Below, one piece after another: positions 32,880-43,215 of a stretch of 64,000 bases of DNA. The notes beneath the pieces were generated by a model. The model was not told the DNA's origin, ran no database searches, and worked only from the letters and a program-made list of their open reading frames with translations. Position numbers and translations under genes: made by a program. Where the stretch lies: positions 496,001 through 560,000 of the forward strand of contig CBDBMR010000017.1 of assembly GCA_965207535.1 (NCBI GenBank). The letters run 5' to 3'. Positions within the stretch are counted from its first letter, which is position 1. Each line of letters begins with the position of its first letter. This DNA is from JAJDXO01 sp965207535 (lineage in GTDB: Bacteria; Pseudomonadota; Alphaproteobacteria; Rhodospirillales; UBA2165).

Positions 32880-32900
32880 GCCGACGCGGGCGCACCGGTA

Positions 32901-32968
32901 CGCTTGGCGCTTGGCGCTTGGCGCTTGGCGCTTGGCGCTTGGCGCTTGGCGCTTGGCGCTTGGCGCTT
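32901..32968. repeat. Heptanucleotide tandem repeat (cgcttgg, about 9.7 copies) upstream of the autotransporter
   Basis: The unit is perfectly repeated over 68 bp and ends 22 bp upstream of the autotransporter GTG. On the minus strand it lies within an 81-codon frame (GTG 33121 to TGA 32876) that would encode QAPSAKR repeats and whose stop overlaps the autotransporter start (GTGA). Copy-number change would shift that frame. Confidence 0.9.
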
Positions 32969-33765
32969 AATTATAACAGAAGTTATATGACTGCCTATAG
33001 CACGGCGCAATGTCCGCGCGGTCAGGCCGTATCCCCGCTCCGCCACCATGAGTTCTCTCCAACCGACCGAGCAAACGCCGTCCGCACCGTGGCCGCGACA
33101 AGGCAACCAAGCCGAACGCACGAACTCATGGCATCAATTGATACACCCCCGACCATGACGCCTATTGCGCGCAAAGCTAGAGAAACGCGCACGGTTTGTG
33201 AAACGCATTTACGAGCAATATCGATAGCGAAATTGGTATGCTGAAATCTTCGGGCGGCAGGCACGAAATTCCCCCTCACCCAGCGCCAACCGTCATGCCC
33301 GTGCTTGACACGGGCATCCACGCCTTGCGGGGCGGCGGTACACGTGGATGGCCGGGTCCGGGCCCGGCCATGACGAGCTACTTTGATTCAGCATCACACG
33401 TCATGCCCGGACTTGTTCGGGGCATCCAGGAAATTCACCACCGAGCACACGGAGACCACGGAGAAAGTGTATTCGGCTGTACGACGCCCCATCTCGGTGA
33501 TCTCCGTGGTGAAATCTTATTCCCCCTGGATACCCCGGACTTGCGCCGGGGTATGACGAGTGGAGTTACGACACAATCCTGGCCGTCATCACCCGCCGGT
33601 CCTTGGGCTTGACTTCGATGGGGCGAGGAATAGGCCCTTTGGTCCACGCCCCCGCCGCCGCGCCGCCAACGTGAATGTTGTCATCCCCGGCCGATTGTCG
33701 ATAATTCGAAGCCGACGGCCCGGGACCGAGGGTCCGGAGGCCGGCGCGCAAGGGAGGTCCGCAAG
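32969..33765. repeat. Gap before acs: featureless part, then repeats of families A, C and B (33263-33560)
   Basis: 32969-33240 is AT-richer and holds nothing I can assign. 33263-33285 is a family-A fragment. 33289-33425 and 33525-33560 are family C (gtcatgcccgtgcttgacacggg, gccgggtccgggcccggcc). 33436-33520 is family B (ccaccgagcacacggagaccacgg ... ctccgtggtg). 33562-33765 has only the acs leader, with gggagg before ATG 33766. Confidence 0.7.
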
Positions 33766-35706
<1,941 letters not shown>

Positions 35707-36106
35707 AGGGCGTTACATCGTAAGGCGTGGATCACCGGGTCAAGCCCGGTGATGACGGCTGGAGGGTCCCCCAAATGGAGTACGTCATGGCCGGGCCCAG
35801 ACCCGGCCATCCACGAACTTCCATCCCCCCGCCCTGACCCTCTCGTCCCGAAGAAGGGGGAGAGGGAGCAAAATTACCACGGAGCACACAGAGATCACGG
35901 AGCGGGTTCGAGTGTAGTTACTCGGTGTCCTCGGTGTTCTCCGTGGTGAAATCTGGATGCCCCGAACAAGTCGGGGCATGACGCATGGTGCTGAATCAAA
36001 GAAGCTCGTCATTACCCGGCTTGTCCGGGTAATCCACGAACTTCCATCCCCTCACCCTCTCCTGCCGAAGAAGGGAGAGGGGAGTTGGTTATCGAGCCAT
36101 CCCGCC
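35707..36106. repeat. Repeat array (families C, A, B, C, A) between acs and sdhAF4
   Basis: 35720-35818 is family C (gggtcaagcccggtgatgacgg, ggccgggcccagacccggcc). 35821-35871 is family A. 35872-35954 is family B (ccacggagcacacagagatcacgg ... ctccgtggtga). 35958-36045 is family C again, and 36046-36085 is family A. There is no gene. The array separates two convergent transcripts. Confidence 0.75.
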
Positions 36107-36277
36107 CTAGAAATCGATGGCGCGGCCGTTTTTCTCCCAATCGCCGTAGCGGGTCGGGTCGAGGCCGTCCTTGCGGCCGCCGATTTCCTTCGGCCGCTTC
36201 GCCTCGCCTTTCTTGGCTTGCCTGCCGCCTTCGGGGGTCTTGGAAACCGTGTCCTTCTCGTCCGGTTTGCCGGCCAT
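36107..36277 (-). CDS. DUF1674 protein, SdhAF4-type succinate dehydrogenase assembly factor
   Basis: The 56-residue protein is charged and disordered at the N-terminus and ends with the DUF1674 signature DPTRYGDWEKNGRAIDF. Relatives help SdhA mature after flavin attachment. ATG 36277 follows ggagaaa. It is divergent from rsmB by 130 bp, the arrangement usual in alphaproteobacteria. A longer frame upstream has no conserved sequence. Confidence 0.88.
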   Translation of the reverse strand: MAGKPDEKDTVSKTPEGGRQAKKGEAKRPKEIGGRKDGLDPTRYGDWEKNGRAIDF

Positions 36278-36407
36278 CTTCCGTTTTCTCCTTGCGTTGG
36301 GGACAATCCCCAGAGCCGATCTAGCGGAACCCCGCCCGGCCGTCCACAACATTAAATCTTCGCCCCGAGACGATTGCGGCGGGCCGCCAAAGGCGTTAAG
36401 GGGTCCC

Positions 36408-37697
36408 ATGCCCCGGCGCCTCGCCCTCGACGTCCTCGACGACATCCTGATCCGCAAGAAGTCCCTGGATGACGCGTTTGCAGGGGCCGGCCGCCTAAGC
36501 GAACTGGCGCAGCGGGACCGGGGCCTCGCCCGGCGGCTGGTTTCGGAGACCCTGCGCCGCCTGGGCCAGCTCGATGACCTGATCGACGGGTTCCTCGAGC
36601 GGCCGCTTCCCCGCAAGGCCCGGCCGGTGCGCCAGGTCCTGCGGCTCGGCCTCAGTCAGCTTCTGTTTCTCGATACGCCCGCCCACGCGGCGGTCGATAC
36701 CAGCGTCGAACTGGCCGCCGCCCGCGGGATGTTTGCCCACAAGGCGCTGGTCAACGCCATCCTGCGCCGCGCGGCGCGGGAAGGAAGCGATCTCGTCGCC
36801 AAGCAGGATGAGGCGGTCCTCAACATTCCGGCCTGGCTGCGGGAAAGGTGGGTGGCGGCCTACGGGGAAGCGGTATGCCGGGAGATCTGTCTCGCCCACC
36901 TGAATGAACCGCCGCTGGACGTCACCGCCAAGACCGATCCGGAAGGCGTGGCCGAAGAGCTGGGCGGCGAGCTGCTGCCGGGCGGCACCGTCCGGCTGCG
37001 AAGCGCCGGGCCGGTATCCGAACTGCCCGGCTACGGGGACGGCGCTTGGTGGGTTCAGGATGCGGCCGCCGCCCTGCCCGTCCGGCTGCTCGGCCCCGAG
37101 CCAGGCATGCATGTGGCCGACTTGTGCGCGGCGCCGGGGGGCAAGACCGCCCAACTGGTGGCGGCGGGCGCCCGGGTGACGGCCATCGACCGGTCGGAAA
37201 AGCGGCTCGGCATCCTGCGGGCCAATCTCGGCCGCCTCGGGTTGAACGCGGAGGTGATCTGCGCCGACGCCACCGGCTGGCGGCCCGCCGAACCGGTGGA
37301 TGCCGTGCTGGTCGATGCGCCGTGCAGTTCGACCGGCACCATCCGGCGGCACCCGGAACTCCCCTGGATCAAGACCGAAACCCAGATGGAAGGCGCGGCC
37401 GGCATCCAGCGCCGTTTGCTGGATCACGCCCTCCATATCGTCCGCCCCGGCGGCCGGGTGGTGTTCGCCACCTGCTCCCTGGAGCCGGCGGAGGGCCGGG
37501 ACATGGTCTCCGCGGTCCTTGGCGAAGCCGGCGGGCTCGGCGTGCACCCGGTGCGGACCACGGTGCCCGGGGCAACCGAACAAATGATCACCGGCGACGG
37601 GATGCTGCGCACGCTTCCCTGTCATCTCGCCCATCTCGGCGGGATGGACGGTTTTTTTGCGGCGCGGATTCACAAAGCGCCGGCAAACGGCCGCTGA
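36408..37697 (+). CDS. rsmB: 16S rRNA (cytosine-967-C5)-methyltransferase, RsmB family
   Basis: The 429-residue protein has a NusB-like RNA-binding domain (about 1-140) and a Rossmann methyltransferase domain with ADLCAAPGGKTAQL, DAPCSSTGTIRRHP (one catalytic Cys) and ATCSLEPAEG (second Cys). It methylates C967 of 16S rRNA with SAM. I start at ATG 36408 (aaggcgttaagggg upstream); the frame is open earlier but without homology. Confidence 0.93.
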   Translation: MPRRLALDVLDDILIRKKSLDDAFAGAGRLSELAQRDRGLARRLVSETLRRLGQLDDLIDGFLERPLPRKARPVRQVLRLGLSQLLFLDTPAHAAVDTSVELAAARGMFAHKALVNAILRRAAREGSDLVAKQDEAVLNIPAWLRERWVAAYGEAVCREICLAHLNEPPLDVTAKTDPEGVAEELGGELLPGGTVRLRSAGPVSELPGYGDGAWWVQDAAAALPVRLLGPEPGMHVADLCAAPGGKTAQLVAAGARVTAIDRSEKRLGILRANLGRLGLNAEVICADATGWRPAEPVDAVLVDAPCSSTGTIRRHPELPWIKTETQMEGAAGIQRRLLDHALHIVRPGGRVVFATCSLEPAEGRDMVSAVLGEAGGLGVHPVRTTVPGATEQMITGDGMLRTLPCHLAHLGGMDGFFAARIHKAPANGR

Positions 37698-37791
37698 GGA
37701 GAAGGCCTTATTCGGGCCGCCATGCTCCGCATCGGTAACCTTATCCTAACCAAAGCCGGCTAAGGTCCGGGTTCGAAGCTGAATTACGAGG

Positions 37792-37860
37792 ATGCGTTTG
37801 AACTGGACCAGCGGCCAGAGGATTTTGCCGCTCCAGCAGAGGCGCCTTGATTTGCGGTGA
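37792..37860 (+). other. Possible 22-codon leader frame overlapping the heparinase-like gene start
   Basis: ATG 37792 (acgagg upstream) opens a 22-codon frame whose TGA overlaps the GTG start at 37857 (GTGA). It could allow translational coupling, or it may be chance. The peptide is basic, with no known family. Confidence 0.3.
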
Positions 37861-39506
37861 ACTACGGCATTGCCATAGGCGCAAGCGTGCGCGATTTATC
37901 CGGCGAGGGTCTGGCGGGATTCGTCAGGCGATCCCTCTATGGGTCGGGCGCCTACGACATATTGTTGAGAAACGGGGCGCCGGAGAGGGTTCTGGGAACG
38001 CCGCCGGCCCTCCGGCCCGGCGATCCGGAGGCCGGACGCGCCATTTTGAACGGCGCCCATACCCGTCACGGCAAGCACGTGCCCCTGCCAATGCCCGCGA
38101 AAGCAGACATTACCGAAACCGGCGTCTCCCGTTACGCCCAGGAATTCGGCTGGCTCGCCGACCTCAGGGCATTGGGAACCGACGAAGCGCGTGAATTTGC
38201 CCGCCAGGCAGTCGCCGATTGGCTGGACATTTTCGGGCGATGGCATCCCTATACGTGGCGCGCCGCCATCGTCGGCAACCGGCTGGCCAATTGGCTGACC
38301 CACTACGGGTTCTTTGGCTGGGCCGGGGATGACCCGGCCGCCCGGCGATTTCTCAAAGTCACCGGCAGCCAGATCCGTCACCTCGCCCGATGCTACGGCG
38401 AGCCCGGGAGCGGCTACGACCGCCTGGCGGCGGCGAAAGGCCTGATTTATGCCGGTATCGCGCTGTCCGATTGCGGCCGGCACCTGGACACCGGGCTGAA
38501 GGCGATGCGCGAACAACTCCAGGCGCAAATTCTTCCCGATGGCGGCCATATCAGCCGAAGCCCGGGCGTGCAGGCCCGGATCCTCGAGGACTTGATATCC
38601 ATTCGCGACACTTTTCAGGCCGCGCACCTGGACCCGCCCGACTGGCTGCTCCGGCCGATACCCGAGCTCGCGGCGGCGCTTCGGGCGCTGCGGCGGCCCG
38701 ACGGGGCTCTCGCCGGGTTCAACGGCGGGCCGGCCATTTCCGATTCGGCGTTGAGCGCCATCCTGTCGGCCTCCAAATCCCGGGCGGGCGCGGCACCCGG
38801 CGCGCCCCATGCCGGCTTCCAGCGTCTGGCGGCCGGCGACAGCCACCTCATCCTCGATGCCGGCGCGCCGCCGCCCGTTGACGCCTACCCCTGGGGCCAC
38901 GCGGGCACGCTTGCTTTCGAGTTGGTCTCGGGCAAGGAACCGCTGATCGTCAATTGCGGGTCGGGCACGGACGGCGATTCGCACTGGCGGGAGGCGCTCA
39001 GAACCTCGGCCGCCCACTCCACGGTCATCGTCGATGAGACCAACTCCTCCGAAATCGATCCCGCGGGAGGTTTCAGCCGCCGCTGCACGAATGTGGCGGC
39101 AAGCCGGCGGGAGGCCGCCGGCGGCGTCGTTCTGGAGGCTTCCCATGACGGCTATGTCCTTCCCTTCGGGCTGACCCATCGCCGGCTGATCATGATGGCG
39201 CCGTCAGGCGAAGACATCCGCGGCGAAGACAGACTGACCGGGGCCGGCGGAGACGCTTTCGCGGCACGGTTTCACCTCCATCCGGACGTTCAGGCTTCCA
39301 TGCTGGGGAACGGCCGGAGCGTCCTCTTGAAGCTGCGGCGAAACGGCTGGCGGTTCGATGCCGCGGCGTATCCCGTGCGCCTTGAGGACAGCGTATTTCG
39401 AACGCCCGACGGCCGCACGCGGCGCTCGCGGCAGGTCGTGATCCGCGGCGGCCTGGGCGGAGCCGGTGCAACAATTAGCTGGCGTCTGTCGCGGCTGGCC
39501 CGCTAA
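37857..39506 (+). CDS. Heparinase II/III-family protein
   Basis: The 549-residue protein has an alpha-helical toroid-like N-terminal half (LADLRALG...ARQAVADWLDIFGRWHPYTWRA-type pattern, LPDGGHISRSPGVQARILEDL) and a beta-sandwich C-terminal half with GDSHLILDAG, AHSTVIVDETNSSEI and ASHDGY. Such lyases cleave uronic-acid polysaccharides, but members beside rsmB and purH in alphaproteobacteria are probably tied to cell-surface glycans. No signal peptide is seen. The start is GTG 37857. It is followed by sugar-nucleotide genes. Confidence 0.88.
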   Translation: MNYGIAIGASVRDLSGEGLAGFVRRSLYGSGAYDILLRNGAPERVLGTPPALRPGDPEAGRAILNGAHTRHGKHVPLPMPAKADITETGVSRYAQEFGWLADLRALGTDEAREFARQAVADWLDIFGRWHPYTWRAAIVGNRLANWLTHYGFFGWAGDDPAARRFLKVTGSQIRHLARCYGEPGSGYDRLAAAKGLIYAGIALSDCGRHLDTGLKAMREQLQAQILPDGGHISRSPGVQARILEDLISIRDTFQAAHLDPPDWLLRPIPELAAALRALRRPDGALAGFNGGPAISDSALSAILSASKSRAGAAPGAPHAGFQRLAAGDSHLILDAGAPPPVDAYPWGHAGTLAFELVSGKEPLIVNCGSGTDGDSHWREALRTSAAHSTVIVDETNSSEIDPAGGFSRRCTNVAASRREAAGGVVLEASHDGYVLPFGLTHRRLIMMAPSGEDIRGEDRLTGAGGDAFAARFHLHPDVQASMLGNGRSVLLKLRRNGWRFDAAAYPVRLEDSVFRTPDGRTRRSRQVVIRGGLGGAGATISWRLSRLAR

Positions 39507-39550
39507 CATCCCGCGCGTCGTCCCTGCCATCAGCCGGCCGCAACCCCCAC

Positions 39551-40885
39551 ATGAACCAAACCGCCGCCCAACTGCTGGAAAAGATTGAAAACCGCAGCGC
39601 GCGTATCGGCGTCGTCGGAATGGGCTACGTCGGCCTGCCGCTGGCGCTCCTGTTCGCAAAGGCGGGCTTTGAAGTCGTGGGGCTCGACATCGACCAGGCC
39701 AAGGCGGACTCGCTCAATCGGGGGGAAAGCTACATCTCCCATATTCCATCCGACGAGATCGCCCGGCTGTTTGTCGACGGGACCGCACAGGCGACGACGG
39801 ATTTTTCAAATGCAGCCGGGCTGGATGCCATCCTGATTTGCGTCCCGACCCCTCTTGGCGACGACAGGGAACCGGACCTCGGCTTCGTGCGTTCAACGGT
39901 CGATTCCCTTTTGCCTCACCTCGGCAGCGGACAATTGCTGGTGCTCGAATCGACGACCTATCCCGGAACCAGCCGCGAGGTGGTCAGGCCCCGTCTCGAA
40001 CGAGGTGGATTGGCCGTCGGAAAGAATGTGTTCCTTGCCTACTCGCCCGAACGGGAGGATCCCGGCAATCCGGAATTCGGCACTGCGAATATTCCGAAAG
40101 TGGTTGGAGCGGATGACGACGAGGCGATGAGGCTCGCGAGCGCCCTTTACGGCTGCATCGTGCCTTCGATAATTCCGGTGTCATCGATGGATGCCGCCGA
40201 GGCCGTCAAATTGACCGAGAACATCTTTCGTTCGGTCAATATCGCTCTGGTAAACGAACTCAAAACCGTCTACGGGGCGATGGGAGTCGACATCTGGGAG
40301 GTCATCGAGGCGGCAAAAACCAAACCCTTCGGTTACATGCCGTTTTACCCCGGGCCGGGCCTGGGGGGTCACTGCATTCCCATCGACCCTTTTTATCTCA
40401 GTTGGCGCGCAAAGCAGTTTGGCGAGGAAACCCGGTTCGTGGAACTGGCGGGCGAGATCAATACGGCCATGCCGGCGAAAGTGGCGGAAAAGCTGCAACA
40501 GGCCTTAGCCGACCAATTCGGCAAGCCGCTCGGCGAAAGCCGCGTGCTGATCGTCGGCATGGCCTACAAGAAGAATGTCGACGATACCAGAGAGAGCCCG
40601 GGGCTCGAATTGATGGAGCTGTTGCTTGGTTCGGGGGCGGCCGTCGATTTCTTCGATCCGTATGTCGTCGAAATTCCGGAGACGCGGGAGCACCCCGGAC
40701 TCGCCGGCATCAAGTCCATAGATTGGATCGCCGCACGCCTCTCGGAGTACGACGCCGCAATCATCTGCACGGATCATGACGGCGTTCCGTATGGCGAGCT
40801 GGCGGCTTCGGGCACGCTGATCGTCGACACCCGAAACGCGATGCGCGGCCTGAGCACCCAGGCGGCGAATATCGTGAGAGCCTGA
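39551..40885 (+). CDS. UDP-sugar 6-dehydrogenase (UDP-N-acetylglucosamine dehydrogenase, WbpA/WecC type)
   Basis: The 444-residue enzyme oxidises a UDP-hexosamine to its uronate in two NAD-dependent steps. It has the Rossmann motif GVVGMGYVGLPLAL, YSPEREDPGNP, the catalytic cysteine in GLGGHCIPIDPFYL and the C-terminal VLIVGMAYKKNVDDTRESP. The 'ESTTYPGTSREVVRPRLE' region and SPEREDPG favour the WbpA/Tvi-like branch over UDP-glucose dehydrogenase. It forms a group with the heparinase-like and 4,6-dehydratase genes. Confidence 0.9.
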   Translation: MNQTAAQLLEKIENRSARIGVVGMGYVGLPLALLFAKAGFEVVGLDIDQAKADSLNRGESYISHIPSDEIARLFVDGTAQATTDFSNAAGLDAILICVPTPLGDDREPDLGFVRSTVDSLLPHLGSGQLLVLESTTYPGTSREVVRPRLERGGLAVGKNVFLAYSPEREDPGNPEFGTANIPKVVGADDDEAMRLASALYGCIVPSIIPVSSMDAAEAVKLTENIFRSVNIALVNELKTVYGAMGVDIWEVIEAAKTKPFGYMPFYPGPGLGGHCIPIDPFYLSWRAKQFGEETRFVELAGEINTAMPAKVAEKLQQALADQFGKPLGESRVLIVGMAYKKNVDDTRESPGLELMELLLGSGAAVDFFDPYVVEIPETREHPGLAGIKSIDWIAARLSEYDAAIICTDHDGVPYGELAASGTLIVDTRNAMRGLSTQAANIVRA

Positions 40886-41055
40886 ACGCCGTATTTTCGC
40901 ACCGACGGCAATCACTGGTACCGCCGCCGGGACGCAACGCGTTAGGCCTTTCATGCGAAGAACGGTTTTACTTTAGACTCAATGTGTTATGTATCCATTT
41001 GCAGTCGGGCGGACGAGCCTGCGAAGACAACCGATGATCACCCGTTGTCGATAAG

Positions 41056-42954
41056 ATGAAGATCAACCGCGCGCATATCGCCTTCGGCCATGACGTCATC
41101 ATGGCGGCGGCATCTTTTTTTCTGTCGCTGTTTCTGCGTCTCGGCGACGACATCGTCTTCTATGACGGGATAACCCTCTATCTCAGCGCCGGGGTATTCA
41201 CCGTCGTTGCCGGTTCGGTGTTCTGGTCCATGCGGATGTATCGAGGCGTTTGGCGCTATGCATCGCTCAATGACCTGATGCTGATCACCAAATCGGCGAC
41301 GCTCGCGATTTTGGTCTTCCTGGTCATCATGTTCGTCGCCACCCGGCTGGAGGATCTGCCGCGATCCTTGCCGTTCATCAACTGGTTCGTCCTGATCGCG
41401 CTTTTGGGCGCACCCAGATTCATCTACCGGATTGCAAAGGACGGCCGATTCGAGCTGCGCCTCGATCCGGCCGCCGACAGCCGGGTCCCCGTGCTGCTGG
41501 CCGGCGCCGGCGACGGCGCCGAGATGTTCATCCGCGCCATGACGCGGCCCGACGCGAACTACCGGGTGGTCGGCATCGTGGCCCGGACGCCCGGACGAGT
41601 GGGCCGAAATATCCACGACGTCGAGGTCATGGGAACCATCGACGAATTGGCCGGCGTACACGCCACGCTCAAGTCCCGCGGCCCGGCGCCGCAACGGCTG
41701 ATCGTCGCCGAGGAAACCTTCGATGGCGAACAGCTGCGCGGCCTCCTGGACGAGGCCGGGGAATTGGGCATGGTGCTCGCCCGCCTCCCTTCGCTGACCG
41801 ATTTTCACCAGGGCATCGAGGCCAAGATCGAGGTCCGGCCCGTCGATGTCGAGGATTTGCTGGGCCGGCCCCAGACCAGACTGGACCGGAAGCCCGTGGA
41901 AGAGCTGATTTCCGGCAGGCGGGTGCTGATCACCGGGGCCGGGGGAAGTATCGGCGCGGAACTTGTCCGGCAGGTCTCCGAATTGGGCCCGGCCCACCTG
42001 TCGCTGCTCGACAACTCCGAATACAACCTCTTCACCATCGACAGGCAGTTGGCGGAGTCGCAACCCGAACAGTCACGGGATGCATCCATCGCCGATGTCC
42101 GGGACCGGTCCGCGATCGAACGGCTGTTCGCCGAACTCCGGCCGGACATCGTGTTTCATGCCGCGGCGCTGAAGCATGTTCCGATGGTCGAGGCCAATCC
42201 GCTGGAGGGATTTGCGACAAACGCCGTCGGCACGGCCAACGTGCTCGATGCCGGCCGCCGGGCCGGTGTCCGCGTTTTCGTCCAGATCTCGACCGACAAG
42301 GTGGTCAATCCGACCAATGTGATGGGGGCGTCGAAGCGCATCGCGGAGACCTATTGCCAGGCCACCGATCTGGAGGCCGCCGACGGAGACCCCGCGGTGG
42401 TCACCGTCCGGTTCGGCAACGTCCTCGGCTCCACCGGATCGGTTGTCGAGCTTTTCCGCCGGCAATTGGCGCGGGGCGGTCCGTTGACCGTCACCCACCC
42501 GGAGATGAAGCGGTATTTCATGACCGTCCAGGAGGCGGTCGAACTGGTTCTCCAGGCTGCCGCCCTGGGGCCCGTGGACGGCGCCAAATCCGGCAAGATA
42601 TATGTTCTGGACATGGGCGAGCCGGTCCGGATCGTCGATCTCGCCAATCAGATGATCCGGCTTGCGGGATACACCCCGGGGGAACAGGTAAAGATCGAGT
42701 ATTGCGGTATCCGTCCCGGGGAAAAGCTGTTCGAGGAAATCTTCCATGGCGCCGAGCCGCCCGTCCCGACATCCTGCGAGGGACTGCTGCTGGCCTCGCC
42801 CCGCGCCGTTCCGTTGGCTGAGGTCCGCGGCGAACTCGGGAAACTGGAAGAGGCCTGCGCAAGCGGCGAACTCGAGGCCGCCCGGGCGGTGGTCGGCCGG
42901 CTGGTTCCGGAATACGCGACCGCGGTCGCGGAAAACATCGAAGCCGCTCAATAA
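41056..42954 (+). CDS. Membrane UDP-N-acetylglucosamine 4,6-dehydratase (CapD/WbpM/PglF family)
   Basis: The 632-residue protein has four N-terminal membrane helices (about 8-130), a first Rossmann-like domain, and an SDR domain beginning at TGAGGSIG (about 291). It contains FHAAALKHVPMVEANP and STDKVVNPTNVMGASKR, where Met-xxx-Lys replaces the usual Tyr-xxx-Lys as in WbpM and PglF. It makes a UDP-4-keto-6-deoxy sugar for O-antigen, capsule or glycoprotein glycans. It is preceded by a 170-bp AT-richer spacer. Confidence 0.92.
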   Translation: MKINRAHIAFGHDVIMAAASFFLSLFLRLGDDIVFYDGITLYLSAGVFTVVAGSVFWSMRMYRGVWRYASLNDLMLITKSATLAILVFLVIMFVATRLEDLPRSLPFINWFVLIALLGAPRFIYRIAKDGRFELRLDPAADSRVPVLLAGAGDGAEMFIRAMTRPDANYRVVGIVARTPGRVGRNIHDVEVMGTIDELAGVHATLKSRGPAPQRLIVAEETFDGEQLRGLLDEAGELGMVLARLPSLTDFHQGIEAKIEVRPVDVEDLLGRPQTRLDRKPVEELISGRRVLITGAGGSIGAELVRQVSELGPAHLSLLDNSEYNLFTIDRQLAESQPEQSRDASIADVRDRSAIERLFAELRPDIVFHAAALKHVPMVEANPLEGFATNAVGTANVLDAGRRAGVRVFVQISTDKVVNPTNVMGASKRIAETYCQATDLEAADGDPAVVTVRFGNVLGSTGSVVELFRRQLARGGPLTVTHPEMKRYFMTVQEAVELVLQAAALGPVDGAKSGKIYVLDMGEPVRIVDLANQMIRLAGYTPGEQVKIEYCGIRPGEKLFEEIFHGAEPPVPTSCEGLLLASPRAVPLAEVRGELGKLEEACASGELEAARAVVGRLVPEYATAVAENIEAAQ

Positions 42955-42964
42955 TCGGCACCCG

Positions 42965-43149
42965 GCCGCACCCCCTCACCCAGCTCCCTCAGGGAGAGGG
43001 AACACGAAGCGGCGAGGGAATGGTCCCCTCTCCCCCTTCTTCAGGGGGAGAGGGTCAGGGTGAGGGGGTCATAAATAATGGGTGAGGGGGTTGCGAAAAC
43101 GGCTTCCAAAATGCTGGATAGACTTCCCAATAGCATCATCTCGCTCTAG
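42965..43149. repeat. Family-A block plus family-D element upstream of purH
   Basis: 42965-43088 is family A (ccctcacccagctccctcagggag, cccccttcttcagggggagagg). 43089-43149 is family D (gttgcgaaaacggcttccaa, aatgctggatagacttcc, caatagcatcatctcgctctag), in the same orientation as at 29047. Confidence 0.8.
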
Positions 43150-43215
43150 CCGCCGAAAGGCGGCTTTGCTATACCCCCATCGTCTCTCACCACTCCTCCC
43201 CGGAGTATCGATTTC

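Noticed and set aside
32901..32968. CRISPR-like repeat array
   Set aside because: The 7-bp units are adjacent with no spacers, so this is a microsatellite and not a CRISPR array.
33022..33321. 99-codon minus-strand frame upstream of the autotransporter
   Set aside because: It starts inside a family-C repeat and shows no conserved motif; probably chance.
33566..33751. 61-codon minus-strand frame in the acs leader
   Set aside because: Slightly protein-like (basic C-terminus) but with no family, no clear ribosome site, and overlap with the acs promoter region. Not supported.
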